Source: Ulva prolifera (lineage: Eukaryota > Chlorophyta > Ulvophyceae > Ulvales > Ulvaceae). From it: a stretch of DNA of 64,000 nt. Positions within the stretch are counted from its first letter, which is position 1, and each line of letters opens with the position of its first letter. Under the pieces are notes generated by a model. It worked only from the letters and a program-made list of their open reading frames with translations. It was not told the origin of the DNA and did not search any database. The stretch spans positions 6,062,940-6,126,939 of the forward strand of contig CM041203.1 of the NCBI GenBank assembly GCA_023078555.1, read 5' to 3'. Below, one piece after another: positions 38,628-49,740 of this stretch. A program made the translations under genes and the position numbers.

Positions 38628-38795
38628 CCCAAGTGGCTCAAACACTTCCCAAGCATGTATAGTCAGTTCCCAAGCATGTTTGTGTAGAAACCAAGTGGCT
38701 CAAACAGTTCCCAAGCATGTTTGTGTAGAAACCAAGTAGCCGCGGCAATTCCCAAGCATGTCTAGTGAGTTCCCAAGCACGTTTGTGTAGAACCC

Positions 38796-41333
38796 AAGTG
38801 GCTCAAACACTTCCCAAGCATGTATAGTCAGTTCCCAAGCATGTTTGTGTAGAAACCAAATGGCTCAAGCAGTTCCCAAGCATGTCTAGTGAGTTCCCAA
38901 GCATGTTTGTGTAGAAACCAAGTGGCTCAAACAGTTCCCAAGCATGTCTACTGAGGTCCCAAGCACGTTTGTGTAGAAACCAAGTGGCTCTAACACTTCC
39001 CAAGCATGTATAGTCAGTTCCCAAGCATGTTTGTGTAGAAACCAAGTGGCTCAAGCAGTTCCCAAGCATGTCTAGTGAGTTCCCAAGCATGTTTGTGTAG
39101 AAACCAAGTGGCTCAAACAGTTCCCAAGCATGTCTACTGAGGTCCCAAGCACGTTTGTGTAGAAACCAAGTGGCTCTAACACTTCCCAAGCATGTATAGT
39201 CAGTTCCCAAGCATGTTTGTGTAGAAACCAAGTGGCTCAAGCAGTTCCCAAGCATGTCTAGTGAGTTCCCAAGCATGTTTGCGTAGAAACCAAGTGGCTC
39301 AAACACTTCCCAAGCATGTATAGTCAGTTCCCAAGCATGTTTGTGTAGAAACCAAGTGGCTCAAGCACTTCCCAAGCATGTCTAGTGAGTTCCCAAGCAC
39401 GTTTGTGTAGGAACCAAGTGGCTCAAACACTTCCCAAGCATGTATAGTCAGTTCCTAAGCATGTTTGTGTAGAAACCAAGTGGCTCAAGCAGTTCCCAAG
39501 CATTTCTAGTGAGTTCCCAAGCATGTTTGTGTAGAAACCAAGTGCCTCAAGCAGTTCCTAAGCATGTCTAGTGAGTTCCCAAGCATGTTTGTGTAGAAAC
39601 CAAGTGGCTCAAACAGTTCCCAAGCATGTCTAGTGAGTTCCCAAGCACGTTTGTTTAGGAACCAAGTGGCTCAAACACTTCCCAAGCATGTATAGTCAGT
39701 TCCCAAGCATGTTTGTGTAGAAACCAAGTGGCTCAAACAGTTCCCAAGCATGTTTGTTTAGAAACCAAGTGGCCGCGGCAATTCCCAAGCATGTCTAGTG
39801 AGTTCCCAAGCACGTTTGTGTAGAACCCAAGTGGCTCAAACACTTCCCAAGCATGTATAGTCAGTTCCCAAGCATGTTTGTGTAGAAACCAAGTGGCTCA
39901 AACAGTTCCCAAGCATGTTTGTGTAGAAACCAAGTAGCCGCGGCAATTCCCAAGCATGTCTAGTGAGTTCCCAAGCACGTTTGTGTAGAACCCAAGTGGC
40001 TCAAACACTTCCCAAGCATGTATAGTCAGTTCCCAAGCATGTTTGTGTAGAAACCAAATGGCTCAAGCAGTTCCCAAGCATGTCTAGTGAGTTCCCAAGC
40101 ATGTTTGTGTAGAAACCAAGTGGCTCAAACAGTTCCCAAGCATGTCTACTGAGGTCCCAAGCACGTTTGTGTAGAAACCAAGTGGCTCTAACACTTCCCA
40201 AGCATGTATAGTCAGTTCCCAAGCATGTTTGTGTAGAAACCAAGTGGCTCAAGCAGTTCCCAAGCATGTCTAGTGAGTTCCCAAGCATGTTTGTGTAGAA
40301 ACCAAGTGGCTCAAACATTTCCCAAGCATGTCTAGTGAGTTCCCAAGCACGTTTGTGTAGGAACCAAGTGGCTCAAACACTTCCCAAGCATGTATAGTCA
40401 GTTCCCAAGCACGTTTGTGTAGAAACCAAATGGCTCAAGCAGTTCCCAAGCATGTCTAGTGAGTTCCCAAGCATGTTTGTGTAGAAACCAAGTGGCTCAA
40501 ACAGTTCCCAAGCATGTCTACTGAGGTCCCAAGCACGTTTGTGCAGAAACCAAGTGGCTCTAACACTTCCCAAGCATGTATAGTCAGTTCCCAAGCATGT
40601 TTGTGAAGAAACCAAGTGGCTCAAGCAGTTCCCAAGCATGTCTAGTGAGTTCCCAAGCATGTTTGCGTAGAAACCAAGTGGCTCAAACACTTCCCAAGCA
40701 TGTATAGTCAGTTCCCAAGCATGTTTGTGTAGAAACCAAGTGGCTCAAACATTTCCCAAGCATGTCTAGTGAGTTCCCAAGCACGTTTGTGTAGGAACCA
40801 AGTGGCTCAAACACTTCCCAAGCATGTATAGTCAGTTCCCAAGCACGTTTGTGTAGAAACCAAGTGGCTCAAACAGTTCCCAAGCATGTATAGTCAGTTC
40901 CCAAGCATGTTTGTGTAGAAACCAAGTGGCTCAAGCAGTTCCCAAGCATGTTTGTGTAGAAACCAAATGGCTCAAGCAGTTCCCAAGCATGTCTAGTGAG
41001 TTCCCAAGCATGTTTGTGTAGAAACCAAGTGGCTCAAACAGTTCCCAAGCATGTCTACTGAGGTCCCAAGCACGTTTGTGTAGAAACCAAGTGGCTCTAA
41101 CACTTCCCAAGCATGTATAGTCAGTTCCCAAGCATGTTTGTGTAGAAACCAAGTGGCTCAAGCAGTTCCCAAGCATGTCTAGTGAGTTCCCAAGCATGTT
41201 TGCGTAGAAACCAAGTGGCTCAAACACTTCCCGAGCATGTATAGTCAGTTCCCAAGCATGTTTGTGTAGAAACCAAGTGGCTCAAGCAGTTCCCAAGCAT
41301 TTCTAGTGAGTTCCCAAGCATGTTTGTGTAGAA
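38796..41333. repeat. Domain C HOR block, second copy
   Basis: Matches 36,090-38,627 at an offset of 2,706 bp, with very few substitutions seen, such as TTTGTTTAGG near 39,651 against TTTGTGTAGG. It diverges after about 41,333, where TAGAAACCAAG replaces TAGAACCCAAG. Confidence 0.8.
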
Positions 41334-44300
41334 ACCAAGTGGCTCAAACACTTCCCAAGCATGTCTAGTGAGTTCCCAAGCACGTTTGTGTAGGAACCAA
41401 GTGGCTCAAACACTTCCCAAGCATGTATAGTCAGTTCCCAAGCACGTTTGTGTAGAGACCAAGTGGCTCAAACAGTTCCCAAGCATGTTTGTTTAGAAAC
41501 CAAGTGGCCGCGGCAATTCCCAAGCATGTCTAGTGAGTTCCCAAGCACGTTTGTGTAGAAACCAAGTGGCTCAAACACTTCCCAAGCATGTCTAGTGAGT
41601 TCCCAAGCACGTTTGTGTAGGAACCAAGTGGCTCAAACACTTCCCAAGCATGTATAGTCAGTTCCCAAGCACGTTTGTGTAGAAACCAAGTGGCTCAAAC
41701 AGTTCCCAAGCATGTATAGTCAGTTCCCAAGCATGTTTGTGTAGAAACCAAGTGGCTCAAGCAGTTCCCAAGCATGTTTGTGTAGAAACCAAATGGCTCA
41801 AGCAGTTCCCAAGCATGTCTAGTGAGTTCCCAAGCACGTTTGTGTAGGAACCAAGTGGCTCAAACACTTCCCAAGCATGTATAGTCAGTTCCCAAGCACG
41901 TTTGTGTAGAGACCAAGTGGCTCAAACAGTTCCCAAGCATGTTTGTTTAGAAACCAAGTGGCCGCGGCAATTCCCAAGCATGTCTAGTGAGTTCCCAAGC
42001 ACGTTTGTGTAGAAACCAAGTGGCTCAAACACTTCCCAAGCATGTATAGTCAGTTCCCAAGCATGTTTGTGTAGAAACCAAGTGGCTCAAGCAGTTCCCA
42101 AGCATGTCTAGTGAGTTCCCAAGCATGTTTGTGTAGAAACCAAGTGGCTCAAACAGTTCCCAAGCATGTCTACTGAGGTCCCAAGCACGTTTGTGTAGAA
42201 ACCAAGTGGCTCTAACACTTCCCAAGCATGTATAGTCAGTTCCCAAGCATGTTTGTGTAGAAACCAAGTGGCTCAAGCAGTCCCCAAGCATGTCTAGTGA
42301 GTTCCCAAGCATGTTTGCGTAGAAACCAAGTGGCTCAAACACTTCCCGAGCATGTATAGTCAGTTCCCAAGCATGTTTGTGTAGAAACCAAGTGGCTCAA
42401 GCAGTTCCCAAGCATTTCTAGTGAGTTCCCAAGCATGTTTGTGTAGAAACCAAGTGGCTCAAACACTTCCCAAGCATGTCTAGTGAGTTCCCAAGCACGT
42501 TTGTGTAGGAACCAAGTGGCTCAAACACTTCCCAAGCATGTATAGTCAGTTCCCAAGCACGTTTGTGTAGAAACCAAGTGGCTCAAACAGTTCCCAAGCA
42601 TGTTTGTTTAGAAACCAAGTGGCCGCGGCAATTCCCAAGCATGTCTAGTGAGTTCCCAAGCACGTTTGTGTAGAAACCAAGTGGCTCAAACACTTCCCAA
42701 GCATGTATAGTCAGTTCCCAAGCACGTTTGTGTAGAAACCAAGTGGCTCAAACAGTTCCCAAGCATGTATAGTCAGTTCCCAAGCATGTTTGTGTAGAAA
42801 CCAAGTGGCTCAAGCAGTTCCCAAGCATGTCTAGTGAGTTCCCAAGCATGTTTGTGTAGAAACCAAGTGGCTCAAACAGTTCCCAAGCATGTCTACTGAG
42901 GTCCCAAGCACGTTTGTGTAGAAACCAAGTGGCTCTAGCAGTTCCCAAGCATGTCTAGTGAGTTCCCAAGCATGTTTGTGTAGAAACCAAGTGGCTCAAA
43001 CAGTTCCCAAGCATGTCTACTGAGGTCCCAAGCACGTTTGTGCAGAAACCAAGTGGCTCAAACACTTCCCAAGCATGTATAGTCAGTTCCCAAGCATGTT
43101 TGTGAAGAAACCAAGTGGCTCAAGCAGTTCCCAAGCATGTCTAGTGAGTTCCCAAGCATGTTTGTGTAGAAACCAAGTGGCTCAAACACTTCCCAAGCAT
43201 GTATAGTCAGTTCCCAAGCATGTTTGTGTAGAAACCAAGTGGCTCAAACATTTCCCAAGCATGTCTAGTGAGTTCCCAAGCACGTTTGTGTAGGAACCAA
43301 GTGGCTCAAACACTTCCCAAGCATGTATAGTCAGTTCCCAAGCACGTTTGTGTAGAAACCAAGTGGCTCAAACAGTTCCCAAGCATGTATAGTCAGTTCC
43401 CAAGCATGTTTGTGTAGAAACCAAGTGGCTCAAGCAGTTCCCAAGCATGTTTGTGTAGAAACCAAATGGCTCAAGCAGTTCCCAAGCATGTCTAGTGAGT
43501 TCCCAAGCATGTTTGTGTAGAAACCAAGTGGCTCAAACAGTTCCCAAGCATGTCTACTGAGGTCCCAAGCACGTTTGTGTAGAAACCAAGTGGCTCTAAC
43601 ACTTCCCAAGCATGTATAGTCAGTTCCCAAGCATGTTTGTGTAGAAACCAAGTGGCTCAAGCAGTTCCCAAGCATGTCTAGTGAGTTCCCAAGCATGTTT
43701 GCGTAGAAACCAAGTGGCTCAAACACTTCCCGAGCATGTATAGTCAGTTCCCAAGCATGTTTGTGTAGAAACCAAGTGGCTCAAGCAGTTCCCAAGCATT
43801 TCTAGTGAGTTCCCAAGCATGTTTGTGTAGAAACCAAGTGGCTCAAACACTTCCCAAGCATGTCTAGTGAGTTCCCAAGCACGTTTGTGTAGGAACCAAG
43901 TGGCTCAAACACTTCCCAAGCATGTATAGTCAGTTCCCAAGCACGTTTGTGTAGAGACCAAGTGGCTCAAACAGTTCCCAAGCATGTTTGTTTAGAAACC
44001 AAGTGGCCGCGGCAATTCCCAAGCATGTCTAGTGAGTTCCCAAGCACGTTTGTGTAGAAACCAAGTGGCTCAAACACTTCCCAAGCATGTATAGTCAGTT
44101 CCCAAGCATGTTTGTGTAGAAACCAAGTGGCTGAAACAGTTCCCAAGCATGTTTGTGTAGAAACCAAGTGGCCGCGGCAATTCCCAAGCATGTCTAGTGT
44201 GTTCCCAAGCATGTTTGTGTAGAAACCAAGTGGCTCAAACACTTCCCAAGCATGTCTAGTGAGTTCCCAAGCACGTTTGTGTAGGAACCAAGTGGCTCAA

Positions 44301-46630
44301 ACACTTCCCAAGCATGTATAGTCAGTTCCCAAGCACGTTTGTGTAGAAACCAAGTGGCTCAAACAGTTCCCAAGCATGTATAGTCAGTTCCCAAGCATGT
44401 TTGTGTAGAAACCAAGTGGCTCAAGCAGTTCCCAAGCATGTTTGTGTAGAAACCAAATGGCTCAAGCAGTTCCCAAGCATGTCTAGTGAGTTCCCAAGCA
44501 CGTTTGTGTAGGAACCAAGTGGCTCAAACACTTCCCAAGCATGTATAGTCAGTTCCCAAGCACGTTTGTGTAGAGACCAAGTGGCTCAAACAGTTCCCAA
44601 GCATGTTTGTTTAGAAACCAAGTGGCCGCGGCAATTCCCAAGCATGTCTAGTGAGTTCCCAAGCACGTTTGTGTAGAAACCAAGTGGCTCAAACACTTCC
44701 CAAGCATGTATAGTCAGTTCCCAAGCATGTTTGTGTAGAAACCAAGTGGCTCAAGCAGTTCCCAAGCATGTCTAGTGAGTTCCCAAGCATGTTTGTGTAG
44801 AAACCAAGTGGCTCAAACAGTTCCCAAGCATGTCTACTGAGGTCCCAAGCACGTTTGTGTAGAAACCAAGTGGCTCTAACACTTCCCAAGCATGTATAGT
44901 CAGTTCCCAAGCATGTTTGTGTAGAAACCAAGTGGCTCAAGCAGTCCCCAAGCATGTCTAGTGAGTTCCCAAGCATGTTTGCGTAGAAACCAAGTGGCTC
45001 AAACACTTCCCGAGCATGTATAGTCAGTTCCCAAGCATGTTTGTGTAGAAACCAAGTGGCTCAAGCAGTTCCCAAGCATTTCTAGTGAGTTCCCAAGCAT
45101 GTTTGTGTAGAAACCAAGTGGCTCAAACACTTCCCAAGCATGTCAAGTGAGTTCCCAAGCACGTTTGTGTAGGAACCAAGTGGCTCAAACACTTCCCAAG
45201 CATGTATAGTCAGTTCCCAAGCACGTTTGTGTAGAAACCAAGTGGCTCAAACAGTTCCCAAGCATGTTTGTTTAGAAACCAAGTGGCCGCGGCAATTCCC
45301 AAGCATGTCTAGTGAGTTCCCAAGCACGTTTGTGTAGAAACCAAGTGGCTCAAACACTTCCCAAGCATGTATAGTCAGTTCCCAAGCACGTTTGTGTAGA
45401 AACCAAGTGGCTCAAACAGTTCCCAAGCATGTATAGTCAGTTCCCAAGCATGTTTGTGTAGAAACCAAGTGGCTCAAGCAGTTCCCAAGCATGTCTAGTG
45501 AGTTCCCAAGCATGTTTGTGTAGAAACCAAGTGGCTCAAACAGTTCCCAAGCATGTCTACTGAGGTCCCAAGCACGTTTGTGTAGAAACCAAGTGGCTCT
45601 AACACTTCCCAAGCATGTATAGTCAGTTCCCAAGCATGTTTGTGTAGAAACCAAGTGGCTCAAGCAGTTCCCAAGCATGTCTAGTGAGTTCCCAAGCATG
45701 TTTGCGTTGAAACCAAGTGGCTCAAACACTTCCCAAGCATGTATAGTCAGTTCCCAAGCATGTTTGTGTAGAAACCAAGTGGCTCAAGCAGTTCCCAAGC
45801 ATTTCTAGTGAGTTCCCAAGCATGTTTGTGTAGAAACCAAGTGGCTCAAACACTTCCCAAGCATGTCTAGTGAGTTCCCAAGCACGTTTGTGTAGGAACC
45901 AAGTGGCTCAAACACTTCCCAAGCATGTATAGTCAGTTCCCAAGCACGTTTGTGTAGAAACCAAGTGGCTCAAACAGTTCCCAAGCATGTATAGTCAGTT
46001 CCCAAGCATGTTTGTGTAGAAACCAAGTGGCTCAAGCAGTTCCCAAGCATGTTTGTGTAGAAACCAAATGGCTCAAGCAGTTCCCAAGCATGTCTAGTGA
46101 GTTCCCAAGCATGTTTGTGTAGAAACCAAGTGGCTCAAACAGTTCCCAAGCATGTCTACTGAGGTCCCAAGCACGTTTGTGTAGAAACCAAGTGGCTCTA
46201 ACACTTCCCAAGCATGTATAGTCAGTTCCCAAGCATGTTTGTGTAGAAACCAAGTGGCTCAAGCAGTTCCCAAGCATGTCTAGTGAGTTCCCAAGCATGT
46301 TTGCGTTGAAACCAAGTGGCTCAAACACTTCCCAAGCATGTATAGTCAGTTCCCAAGCATGTTTGTGTAGAAACCAAGTGGCTCAAGCAGTTCCCAAGCA
46401 TTTCTAGTGAGTTCCCAAGCATGTTTGTGTAGAAACCAAGTGGCTCAAACACTTCCCAAGCATGTCTAGTGAGTTCCCAAGCACGTTTGTGTAGGAACCA
46501 AGTGGCTCAAACACTTCCCAAGCATGTCTAGTGAGTTCCCAAGCATGTTTGTGTAGAAACCAAGTGGCTCAAACAGTTCCCAAGCATGTCTACTGAGGTC
46601 CCAAGCACGTTTGTGTAGAAACCAAGTGGC
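40931..46630. repeat. Domain C nested repeats with offsets 2,499, 2,664 and 2,602 bp
   Basis: The interval of about 40.93-41.52 kb recurs at 43.43-44.02 kb (offset 2,499). About 41.9-43.0 kb recurs at 44.57-45.7 kb (offset 2,664), and 43.43-43.75 kb at 46.03-46.35 kb (offset 2,602, exactly one monomer less than 2,664). Shared markers are TAGAGACC (41,457, about 41,910, 43,956, about 44,573), GCAGTCCCC (about 42,280 and 44,944) and CCCGAGC. TTTGCGTTGAAACC near 45,706 and 46,304 marks the last copies. Confidence 0.75.
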
Positions 46631-46632
46631 TC

Positions 46633-46720
46633 CACTACAAGAAACCTGACCGGCCCAAGGAAGGACAAGGTGCCCCTTATGACTTGGGGGCTCCTTGGCA
46701 GAGGGCTGTAGTGCCCCATG
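46633..46720. mobile_element. CACTA (En/Spm)-like transposon terminus
   Basis: The array stops abruptly after GGCTC, and the new sequence starts CACTACAAGAAACCTGACC. The first 12 bases (46,633-46,644) match the known CACTACAAGAAA-type ends of plant CACTA DNA transposons. Just inside is a nested inverted repeat: CCAAGGA (46,655-46,661) with TCCTTGG (46,692-46,698), enclosing GCCCC (46,72-76 in the last digits: 46,672-46,676) with GGGGC (46,687-46,691). GTGCCCC also occurs twice. No opposite terminus TTTCTTGTAGTG appears before the satellite resumes, so the element is truncated, rearranged or cut by the assembly. A 12-bp chance match is unlikely but possible. Confidence 0.5.
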
Positions 46721-46726
46721 CTAGTT

Positions 46727-46761
46727 CAGGGGCGGTTTCAGGATTCGACAGCTGGGGGGGG
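46727..46761. mobile_element. hAT/MITE-like terminal motif
   Basis: CAGGGGCGGTTTCAGGATTC followed by GACAGCT and a run of eight G. The pattern CAG-GGCGG-N-CCAGGATT with a nearby G run resembles ends of small non-autonomous DNA transposons (hAT-type MITEs) common in plants and also seen in invertebrates. It would make the island a nest of two elements. No partner end or target duplication was found, so this is a resemblance only. Confidence 0.35.
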
Positions 46762-47220
46762 TTCCGGCTCCAGGGTCACTTTGAAAGTCAGGGGCACATA
46801 TGGGCCCCACGATGAGGGGGTGTTTGCTTGGGCATTCACCAAGCTGCTCCATAAGGGGCCGTATTTGTGCCACCATGCCATGGCACATTGGTGAAACGGT
46901 GCGATGCCCTGCTATGGACAATCGGGTCGCATTGAATATTACTATCTTGACAGATAAGGCACATAATCGATTGAATGCGCGAACTGTGCACCGTGGGTGC
47001 TGATGACTGTTTCTGGCGGTGTGGTACATCGACGCACGGACATTGAGCAGGTGTCCCGTGGGTGGTGTGATGGGTCGGCTGTACAGATTCATGAATGCGT
47101 AAATCCTGGTCATGCTTCGCTTGATGTCGGCTTTCGTGGCGATCCTTGCGGCCGCCCGGAGGGAGCCAGCAGCGTTTGTAGCCGATGCATGCAGCTAACG
47201 CGGATGCGGCTTTGGGCTCG
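46762..47220. other. Unique non-satellite island, no recognisable gene
   Basis: About 460 bp of G+C-rich, CpG-containing single-copy sequence, quite unlike the satellite. Open stretches exist on both strands, the longest being 46,721-47,113 on the minus strand (130 codons). I recognise no domain, catalytic motif or transposase signature, and such lengths are expected by chance in G+C-rich DNA. A GCGGCCGC octamer lies at 47,148-47,155. The stretch may be the inside of the CACTA-like element or flanking DNA brought in by an assembly join. Confidence 0.6.
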
Positions 47221-47221
47221 N
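47221..47221. other. Single ambiguous base (N) at the right island junction
   Basis: The only non-ACGT base seen in the window, placed exactly between ...GGGCTCG and the resumed satellite CAAGCATG. A lone N at a sequence-class junction usually marks a join or unresolved base. Confidence 0.95.
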
Positions 47222-48480
47222 CAAGCATGTTTGTGTAGAACCAAGTGGCCGCGGCAATTCCCAAGCATGTTCAGTGAGTTCCCAGCACGTTTGTGTAGAA
47301 ACAAGTGGCTCAAACACTTCCCAAGCATGTATAGTCAGTTCCCAAGCATGTTTGTGTAGAAACCAAAGTGGTCTCAAGCAGTTCCCAAGCATTTCTAGTG
47401 AGTTCCCAAGCATGTTTTTTAGAAACCAAGTGGCTCAAGCAGTTCCAAGCATGTCTATGAGTTCCCAAGCTTGTTTTGTGTAGAAACCAAGTGGCTCAAA
47501 CAGTTCCAAGCATGGCTAGTGAGTTCCCAAGCCACGTTTGTGTAGGAACCAGTGGCTCAAAACACTTCCCAAGCATGTATAGTCAGTTCCCAAGCACGTT
47601 TGTGTAGAAACCAAGTGGCTCAAACAGTTTCCCAAGCATGTTTGTTTAGAAGCCAAGTGGCCGCGGCAATTCCCAAGCATGTCTAGTTGAGTTCCCAAGC
47701 ACGTTTGTGTAGAACCCAAGGGCTCAACACTTCCCAAGCATGTATAGTCAGTTCCCAAGCATGTTTGTGGTAGAAACCAATGGCTCAAAAGCAGTTACCA
47801 AGCATGTTTTTGTAGAAACCAAGTAGCCGCGGCAATTCCCAAGCATGTCTAGTGAGTTCCCAAGCACGTTTGTGTAGAACCCAAGTGGCTCAAACACTTC
47901 CCAAGCATGTATAGTCGTTTCCCAAGCATGTTTGTGTAGAAACCAAATGGCTCAAGCAGTTCCCAAGCATGTCTAGTGAGTTCCCAAGCATGTTTGTGGT
48001 GTAGAAACCAAGTTGGCTCAAATCAGTTCCAAGCATGTCTACTGAGGTCCCAAGCACGTTGGTGTAGAAACCAGTGGCCTCTAACACTTCCCAAGCATGT
48101 ATAGTCAGTTCCCAAGGCATGTTGTGTAGAAACCAAGTGGTCCAAGCATTCCAGCCCAAGCATGTCTAGTGAGTTCCCAGCATGTTTGCGTGAACCAAGT
48201 GGCTCAAACCTTCCCAAGCATGTATAGTAGTTCCCAAGCATGTTGTGTAGAAACCAGTGGCTCAAGCAGTTCCCAAGCATTTCTAGTGAGTTTCCCAAGC
48301 ATGTTTGTGTAGAAACCAAGTGGCTCAAACACTTCCCAAGCATGTCTAGTGAGGTCCCAAGCACGTTTGTGTAGAACCAAGTGGCTCACAACACTTCCCA
48401 AGCTGTATAGTCAAGTGTCCAAGCACGTTTGTGTAGAAACCAAGTGGCTCAACAGTTCCCAAGCATGTATAGTCAGTTCC
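47222..48480. other. Indel-rich satellite right of the island
   Basis: Satellite resumes with frequent one-base indels: TAGAACCAAG, TCTATGAG, CATGTTTTTTAG, GCCACG, GTGGTGTAG and GTATAGTCAAGTG. Monomer order looks domain-B-like in part (CCGCGG, CTACTGAGG, CTCTAACAC), but copy assignment is unreliable. Several open frames of 60-113 codons on both strands here are frameshift products. Confidence 0.75.
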
Positions 48481-49740
48481 CAAGCATGTTTGTGTAGAAA
48501 CCAAGTGGCTCAAGCAGTTCCCAAGCATGTTTGTGTAGAAACCAAGTGGCTCAAGCAGTTCCCAAGCATGTCTAGTGAGTTCCCAAGCATGTTTGTGTAG
48601 AAACCAAGTGGCTCAAACAGTTCCCAAGCATGTCTACTGAGGTCCCAAGCACGTTTGTGTAGAAACCAAGTGGCTCAAACACTTCCCAAGCATGTATAGT
48701 CAGTTCCCAAGCATGTTTGTGTAGAAACCAAGTGGCTCAAGCAGTTCCCAGCATTTCTAGTGAGTTCCCAAGCATGTTTGTGTAGAAACCAAGTGGCCGC
48801 GGCAATTCCCAAGCATGTCTAGTGAGTTCCCAAGCATGTTTGTGTAGAAACCAAGTGGCTCAAACACTTCCCAAGCATGTCTAGTGAGTTCCCAAGCACG
48901 TTTGTGTAGGAACCAAGTGGCTCAAACACTTCCCAAGCATGTATAGTCAGTTCCCAAGCACGTTTGTGTAGAAACCAAGTGGCTCAAACAGTTCCCAAGC
49001 ATGTATAGTCAGTTCCCAAGCATGTTTGTGTAGAAACCAAGTGGCTCAAGCAGTTCCCAAGCATGTTTGTGTAGAAACCAAATGGCTCAAGCAGTTCCCA
49101 AGCATGTCTAGTGAGTTCCCAAGCATGTTTGTGTAGAAACCAAGTGGCTCAAACAGTTCCCAAGCATGTCTACTGAGGTCCCAAGCACGTTTGTGTAGAA
49201 ACCAAGTGGCTCTAACACTTCCCAAGCATGTATAGTCAGTTCCCAAGCATGTTTGTGTAGAAACCAAGTGGCTCAAGCAGTTCCCAAGCATGTCTAGTGA
49301 GTTCCCAAGCATGTTTGCGTAGAAACCAAGTGGCTCAAACACTTCCCAAGCATGTCTAGTGAGTTCCCAAGCACGTTTGTGTAGAAACCAAGTGGCTCAA
49401 ACAGTTCCCAAGCATGTCTACTGAGGTCCCAAGCACGTTTGTGTAGAAACCAAGTGGCTCTAACACTTCCCAAGCATGTATAGTCAGTTCCCAAGCATGT
49501 TTGTGTAGAAACCAAGTGGCTCAAGCAGTTCCCAAGCATTTCTAGTGAGTTCCCAAGCATGTTTGTGTAGAAACCAAGTGGCCGCGGCAATTCCCAAGCA
49601 TGTCTAGTGAGTTCCCAAGCATGTTTGTGTAGAAACCAAGTGGCTCAAACACTTCCCAAGCATGTCTAGTGAGTTCCCAAGCACGTTTGTGTAGGAACCA
49701 AGTGGCTCAAACACTTCCCAAGCATGTATAGTCAGTTCCC
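48480..49740. repeat. Clean domain C-like satellite right of the island
   Basis: The 49,046-49,342 stretch has the same three-monomer order as 43,430-43,726 and, apart from TTGCGTTG, 46,032-46,328. One base is missing near 48,750 (CCCAGCATTT). Domain C-type sequence on both sides of the island supports a genuine insertion within domain C, though it does not prove it. Confidence 0.65.

Larger units (their letters stand above)
1..46632. repeat. 62-bp satellite array, left segment
   Basis: Uninterrupted head-to-tail 62-bp monomers, all in one orientation. On the + strand a monomer is the 13-bp core TTCCCAAGCATGT plus CTAGTGAG or ATAGTCAG (21 bp), the core plus TTGTGTAG (21 bp), then AAACCAAGTGGCTCAAACAC or a close variant (20 bp). 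I saw no inverted monomer, no interspersed transposon and no unrelated stretch before position 46,632. Position 1 is already mid-monomer, so the array continues leftward. No known satellite family is recognised from sequence alone. No start context, splice structure or codon bias supports a gene; the long minus-strand frames are explained by the repeat period. Confidence 0.98.
33875..46632. repeat. Satellite domain C: nested ~2.5-2.7-kb repeats
   Basis: Clean satellite dominated by the three-monomer block described below, with HOR offsets of 1,942, 2,706, 2,499, 2,664 and 2,602 bp. A domain-specific core variant CCCGAGC (for CCCAAGC) occurs at about 34,127, 38,527, 41,233, 42,348, 43,732 and 45,012. 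The offsets 2,706 (41 full + 4 short units) and 2,664 (39 + 6) both correspond to 45 units, differing by two modules. The hybrid module of domain A is absent. Confidence 0.82.

Noticed and set aside
36097-39306. Tandem-repeat protein genes on the minus strand (up to 190 codons, 62-residue period)
   Set aside because: The period is exactly three 62-bp monomers, frames start at every CATG core, end at monomer variants, and no promoter, splice or codon signal distinguishes any of them. All are explained by the satellite.
46721-47113. A 130-codon minus-strand gene in the island
   Set aside because: No recognisable domain or start context; a chance frame of this size is expected in G+C-rich DNA, and it overlaps open frames in other phases.
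47148-47155. GCGGCCGC octamer as a cloning-vector or adaptor trace
   Set aside because: No vector sequence is recognisable around it; a single eight-base site is not evidence.
46836-47359. Open frames that cross the N from island into satellite (both strands)
   Set aside because: They include the ambiguous base and a probable assembly join, and the satellite half is error-rich.
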